Source: JACQWX01 sp041662295 (GTDB lineage: Bacteria > Elusimicrobiota > Elusimicrobia > UBA1565 > UBA9628). Taken from it: a stretch of DNA of 17,462 nt. The position numbers and the translations under genes are program-made. The first letter of the stretch is position 1. Every line of letters starts with the position of its first letter. The DNA lies in the NCBI GenBank assembly GCA_041662295.1, contig JBAZSR010000064.1, positions 1-17,462 on the forward strand. The letters are read 5' to 3'. Shown here one piece after another: positions 14,728 through 17,462 of the stretch. The notes beneath the pieces are model-generated. The model was not told the origin of the DNA, ran no database searches, and was given only the letters and a program-made list of their open reading frames with translations.

Positions 14728-15483
14728 CTACTTCACCCACTCCTCGGACAGGACCCCGCCCTGGATTCCCACGATCACGGCTTTGAGCGGGATCTTCCGC
14801 TCGGCCTTATCGAGGGCTTGCTGGGCCAGGCCCATCAGGCCGCGGCAGCAGGGCACCTGCATGATCATCACGGTCAGGGTGTTGATCTTGGCCTCGTCGA
14901 TGAGGGCCACGAGCTTCTCGAGGTAGCTCTCCTGTCCGTCGTCGAGCTTGGGGCAGGCGATGGCAAGCTTCCTGCCCTTGAGGTGCTTGGCGTGGAAGTC
15001 TCCGAGCGCGTAAGCCATGCAGTCCGCGGCGAGCACCACGTCCGCGCCCTGGAAGTACGGCGCGGCAGGGGAGACCAGGTGCATCTGGACCGGCCACTGG
15101 CTGAGCTGGGAGGACACGTCGCCCGAGGCCGAGGCCCCGGGACCGGCGCCGAAGTCCATCATCCGGGAGCCCGGACAGCCGCCATGGTCTCCGTGCCCGT
15201 GTCCGGCAATTGTCTTCGGGGCCTGTCCCCCATGGGGCAGACCGATCTTGTCGAGGTGCTTCTCCACGGCCTTCGGGTCGAACGCAGGGGCCTCGCGCTC
15301 CTCGATGATGATGGCGTCCTTGGGGCAGACGTCGAGGCAGGCCCCGAGTCCGTCGCAGTAGAGCTCCTTGACGAGCCGGGCCTTGCCGGCGACCACCTGG
15401 ATGGCGCCTTCGGCGCAGGCGTTGACGCAGAGCCCGCAGCCGTCGCATTTGTCGTTATCGAAGCGGACGATCTTCCTTTTCAT
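14728..15483 (-). CDS. Two-cluster ferredoxin-domain protein encoded next to hcp
   Basis: 251 aa. The N-terminal 60 residues are a bacterial 2[4Fe-4S] ferredoxin domain: C13-x2-C16-x2-C19-x3-C23, then C43-D-G-L-G-A-C49-x3-C53-P, a second motif that lacks its usual second cysteine. A linker with H-G-H-G-D-H-G-G-C (95-103) leads to a C-terminal domain (about 125-250) with A-D-C155, A-C177-P-K-L-D and V-P-C212-C213-R-G. I know this architecture as a recurrent partner of hybrid cluster protein genes; it probably delivers electrons to Hcp in place of the E. coli Hcr, which is inference. The ATG at 15483 follows GAGGAAGAG. It lies between hcp and nrfH on the same strand. Soluble: no signal peptide or membrane helix. 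Confidence 0.85.
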   Translation of the reverse strand: MKRKIVRFDNDKCDGCGLCVNACAEGAIQVVAGKARLVKELYCDGLGACLDVCPKDAIIIEEREAPAFDPKAVEKHLDKIGLPHGGQAPKTIAGHGHGDHGGCPGSRMMDFGAGPGASASGDVSSQLSQWPVQMHLVSPAAPYFQGADVVLAADCMAYALGDFHAKHLKGRKLAIACPKLDDGQESYLEKLVALIDEAKINTLTVMIMQVPCCRGLMGLAQQALDKAERKIPLKAVIVGIQGGVLSEEWVK

Positions 15484-15505
15484 GGCGCTCTTCCTCGGTC
15501 CCTCG

Positions 15506-15517
15506 CGCGTCGACGCG
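15506..15517. repeat. 12-bp palindrome between hcp and the ferredoxin gene
   Basis: CGCGTCGACGCG is a perfect self-complementary 12-mer, immediately beside the larger hairpin at 15525-15560. It may be a protein-binding site or part of the same folded RNA; in GC-rich DNA it could also be chance. Confidence 0.35.
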
Positions 15518-15524
15518 GCGCGGT

Positions 15525-15560
15525 CCCGCCCCGGTGGAGGGTGACCTCCACCGGGGCGGG
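15525..15560. repeat. Perfect 16-bp hairpin between hcp and the ferredoxin gene
   Basis: CCCGCCCCGGTGGAGG (15525-15540) and CCTCCACCGGGGCGGG (15545-15560) are exact reverse complements around a 4-nt loop. It starts 11 nt after the hcp stop and ends about 40 nt before the ferredoxin ATG. No T-run follows on either strand, so a classical terminator is unlikely; a 3'-end-stabilising or partial read-through structure that makes hcp mRNA more abundant than the downstream genes is a reasonable inference. Confidence 0.75.
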
Positions 15561-15571
15561 GAGCTGGTCCG

Positions 15572-17236
15572 TCAGGCCGCGGCCTTGGCCCCGAGGATGG
15601 CCTCGAGGTCCTTCTCCGGCGTGGTCACGGGTGCGATGCCGAACTTGTCCACGAGCACCTGAAGCGCCGCGGGCGTCACGAAGGCCGGCAGGCTCGGGCC
15701 CAGGCGGATGTTCCTGATGCCCAGGTGGAGCAGGCTCAGCAGGATGCAGACGGCCTTCTGCTCGTACCAGGACAGGACCATGGACAGGGGCAGGTCGTTG
15801 ACCCCGCACTTGAAGGCCCCGGCGAGCGCGCTGGCGATCTGGACCGCGGAGTAGGCGTCATTGCACTGCCCCACGTCGAGCAGGCGCGGGATGCCGCCGA
15901 TGTCGCCGAAGTCGCGCTTGTTGAAGCGGAACTTGCCGCAGGCCAGGGTCAGGATGACGCAGTCCTTGGGCACCGCGTCCGCCAGGTCCGAGTAGTAGTT
16001 GCGGCCGGGCTTGGCCCCGTCGCACCCGCCGATGAGGAAGAAGTGGCGGATCTTCTTGCCCTGGACCGCGGCGATGACCTTGTCCGCCACGCCGAGGACG
16101 GCGTTCCTGCCGAAGCCCACGGTGATCGTCGCGTCGTGGCCGTCGGCCTGGAAGCCCGGTGCCTCGAGGGCGGCTTTGATGACCGGGGAGAAGTCCCGGC
16201 CCGCGACGTGGGTCACGCCCGGCCAGGCCACGAGGCCGCTGGTGAAGATGCGGGCCTTGTAGGTCTCGACCGGCTTCTGGATGCAGTTGGTGGTCATGAG
16301 GATGGCGCCAGGGAACTTCTCGAACTCCTTCTGCTGGTCCTGCCAGGCGCCGCCGTAGTTGCCCGCGAGGTGCTTGTGCTTCTTCAGACCCGGGTAGCCG
16401 TGGGCAGGGAGCATCTCGCCGTGGGTGTAGACGTTGATCCCCTTGCCCTCGGTCTGCTTGAGGAGCTCCTCAAGGTCCTTGAGGTCGTGGCCTGAGACCA
16501 GGATGGCCTTGCCCTTCAGGGGCTCCACGCGCACCTTGACCGGCACGGGGTGGCCGTAGGTCCCGGTGTTGGCCGCGTCGAGCAGGCCCATGACCTTGAG
16601 GTTGACCTCGCCGCAGGCCAGATTCCATTTGAGGAGCTCGTTGATGTCCCTGGGGTCGTCCGCCAGCCAGGAGAGGGCCTCGTGGAAGAAGGCGTAGACC
16701 TCGTCGGACTCCTGGCCCAGGATGAGGGCGTGGTCCGCGTAGGCCGCGGTGCCCTTGAGCCCGTAGGTCAGCAGTTCCTGGAGCCCGGTGACGTCGTCGC
16801 CTGCCGAGGCCTTGCGGCCGTCGATGCCGAGCTTCCGGACGTCGTCGAGCAGGGCGGACCGGCCCTGCGGCGGGTTCCAGGCGGCCGGGCCCGAGGCCTG
16901 CCACGCGGGCTTGCCGGCCTTGGAGGCGGCGGCTTCGTAGAGCTGCCGGGCCTTGCCGCGGAGCTCCAGCCCGCGCCGGACCATGGCCTCGATGCGCGCC
17001 GGGTCGAAGTTGACGTTGGTGACGGTGGTGAACAAGGCCTCAACCACGAACGTGTCGAGCCCTGCGTCCTTTGCGCCCAGGGCCCTGGCGCGGCTGGCGT
17101 ACTGCGCGATCCCCTGGCTGGCGCGCAGCAGCGCGTCCTGCAGGGCCGCGGTCTCGGGGTCCTTCCCGCATACCCCGACCTTGGTGCAGCCCTTGCTTCC
17201 CGCCGTCTGCTCGCACTGATAACAGAACATGTTCAT
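15572..17236 (-). CDS. hcp: Hybrid cluster protein (hydroxylamine reductase / NO reductase), class I type
   Basis: 554 aa, full length. The N-terminal cluster motif is C5-x2-C8-x8-C17-x5-C23, the spacing of class I Hcp from strict anaerobes such as Desulfovibrio, which carry a [4Fe-4S] cluster; the E. coli type has longer spacing. All expected ligands of the hybrid 4Fe-2O-2S cluster are present: S-G-H-D-L (His), H-G-E-M-L (Glu), T-T-N-C, G-G-C-D-G-A-K (persulfide Cys), L-A-C-G-K-F, G-Q-C-N-D-A-Y and W-Y-E-Q-K. Hcp reduces nitric oxide or hydroxylamine in the cytoplasm and protects from nitrosative stress. A strong AAAGGAGG (17253-17246) stands 9 nt before the ATG. It follows an Rrf2-type regulator gene by 27 nt, consistent with NO-responsive control. 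Confidence 0.97.
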   Translation of the reverse strand: MNMFCYQCEQTAGSKGCTKVGVCGKDPETAALQDALLRASQGIAQYASRARALGAKDAGLDTFVVEALFTTVTNVNFDPARIEAMVRRGLELRGKARQLYEAAASKAGKPAWQASGPAAWNPPQGRSALLDDVRKLGIDGRKASAGDDVTGLQELLTYGLKGTAAYADHALILGQESDEVYAFFHEALSWLADDPRDINELLKWNLACGEVNLKVMGLLDAANTGTYGHPVPVKVRVEPLKGKAILVSGHDLKDLEELLKQTEGKGINVYTHGEMLPAHGYPGLKKHKHLAGNYGGAWQDQQKEFEKFPGAILMTTNCIQKPVETYKARIFTSGLVAWPGVTHVAGRDFSPVIKAALEAPGFQADGHDATITVGFGRNAVLGVADKVIAAVQGKKIRHFFLIGGCDGAKPGRNYYSDLADAVPKDCVILTLACGKFRFNKRDFGDIGGIPRLLDVGQCNDAYSAVQIASALAGAFKCGVNDLPLSMVLSWYEQKAVCILLSLLHLGIRNIRLGPSLPAFVTPAALQVLVDKFGIAPVTTPEKDLEAILGAKAAA

Positions 17237-17245
17237 CCTGAGTCT

Positions 17246-17253
17246 CCTCCTTT
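17246..17253 (-). promoter_or_regulatory. Strong ribosome-binding site of hcp
   Basis: AAAGGAGG read leftward, 9 nt before the hcp ATG, is the best Shine-Dalgarno match seen in the window. It fixes the start at 17236 rather than at the second ATG two codons on, and suggests high hcp expression. Confidence 0.8.
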
Positions 17254-17263
17254 AATATAGGGG

Positions 17264-17462
17264 TCATCCCTTCCGAAATCGTGGGGCGCGGCCTGGGACA
17301 GCCGGGGTGCGGACCAGTTCGGAGAGCCGCGTCTGCATCCGGCTGGCCACGGCGTCGTTGATCGAGGACAGCATGTCTCCGAGCGCGCAGGAGCCCATGC
17401 AGCAGCGGTCCTTGTCCAATAGGCACGTCCCCAAAGAAAGGGTTCCCTCGATGGCGTGGAAC
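17264..17462 (-). CDS. Rrf2-family Fe-S transcriptional regulator, NsrR-like (partial, N-terminus outside the window)
   Basis: The minus strand is open from the right edge to a TGA at 17266-17264, giving the last 65 residues. They match the C-terminal part of Rrf2 proteins: a G-T-C-L-L segment, cysteines at visible positions 13, 20, 21 and 25 (C-x6/7-C-x3/4-C, the Fe-S ligand region), C-A-L-G-D-M, a dimerisation helix S-S-I-N-D-A-V and a closing T-R-L-S-E-L. The DNA-binding helix-turn-helix is outside the window, so the assignment rests on this tail and on context. NsrR-type members sense NO through this cluster and repress hcp and nrf genes in other bacteria, which fits the genes downstream. 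IscR-like or other Rrf2 roles are possible. Other frames in this stretch are not plausible. Confidence 0.75.
   Translation of the reverse strand, partial: FHAIEGTLSLGTCLLDKDRCCMGSCALGDMLSSINDAVASRMQTRLSELVRTPAVPGRAPRFRKG

Noticed and set aside
15525..15560. Hairpin after hcp as a rho-independent terminator
   Set aside because: The stem is perfect but followed by GC-rich sequence on both strands, and the operon seems to continue.
13044..15717. Numerous Arg/Pro/Gly-rich open frames opposite or out of frame with nrfA, nrfH, the ferredoxin gene and hcp
   Set aside because: They are shadow frames of strongly supported genes, with no domains and biased composition typical of high-GC DNA.

Overview
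The window is high-GC bacterial DNA (strong G/C preference at third codon positions) that is almost completely coding. A Gram-negative, anaerobically competent lifestyle is suggested by a pentaheme nitrite reductase lipoprotein with its membrane quinol dehydrogenase, a class-I-type hybrid cluster protein and a GT9 (heptosyltransferase-like) enzyme. I cannot fix the phylum from sequence alone; a deeply branching or uncultured high-GC lineage is plausible.

Layout. (1) 1-1623, minus: a very long coiled-coil protein that runs off the left edge, with a near-exact 180-nt internal repeat. (2) 1624-2155: a 532-nt gap of visibly lower GC with no convincing gene. (3) 2156-5582, minus: zinc-finger transmembrane anti-sigma factor, ECF sigma factor, a small two-helix membrane protein and S-adenosylmethionine synthetase (metK). 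(4) 5604-8675, minus: an orphan fragment of a left-handed beta-helix, phosphomannomutase, a cupin phosphomannose isomerase and a mannose-1-phosphate guanylyltransferase-like enzyme. (5) 8717-12737, plus, divergent from (4): a GT-C membrane glycosyltransferase whose C-terminus looks like an LmeA/DUF2993 lipid-binding domain, a GT9 glycosyltransferase and a Dpm1-type polyprenol-phosphate mannose synthase. (6) 12749-17462, minus: nrfA, nrfH, a two-cluster ferredoxin protein, hcp and the C-terminal end of an Rrf2-type regulator cut by the right edge.

How the genes work together. Blocks 4 and 5 together read as a full route from fructose-6-phosphate through mannose-6-P, mannose-1-P, GDP-mannose and polyprenyl-P-mannose to a membrane GT-C transferase: a self-contained mannosylation locus driven from one short divergent promoter region. 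Block 6 is a nitrosative-stress / nitrite-ammonification operon: an Fe-S Rrf2 (NsrR-like) sensor, the NO-reducing Hcp with a likely ferredoxin partner, and NrfHA. Its NrfA lacks the usual calcium-site residues and has an Arg there. Block 3 is an ECF sigma/anti-sigma envelope-sensing pair, translationally coupled by an ATGA overlap.
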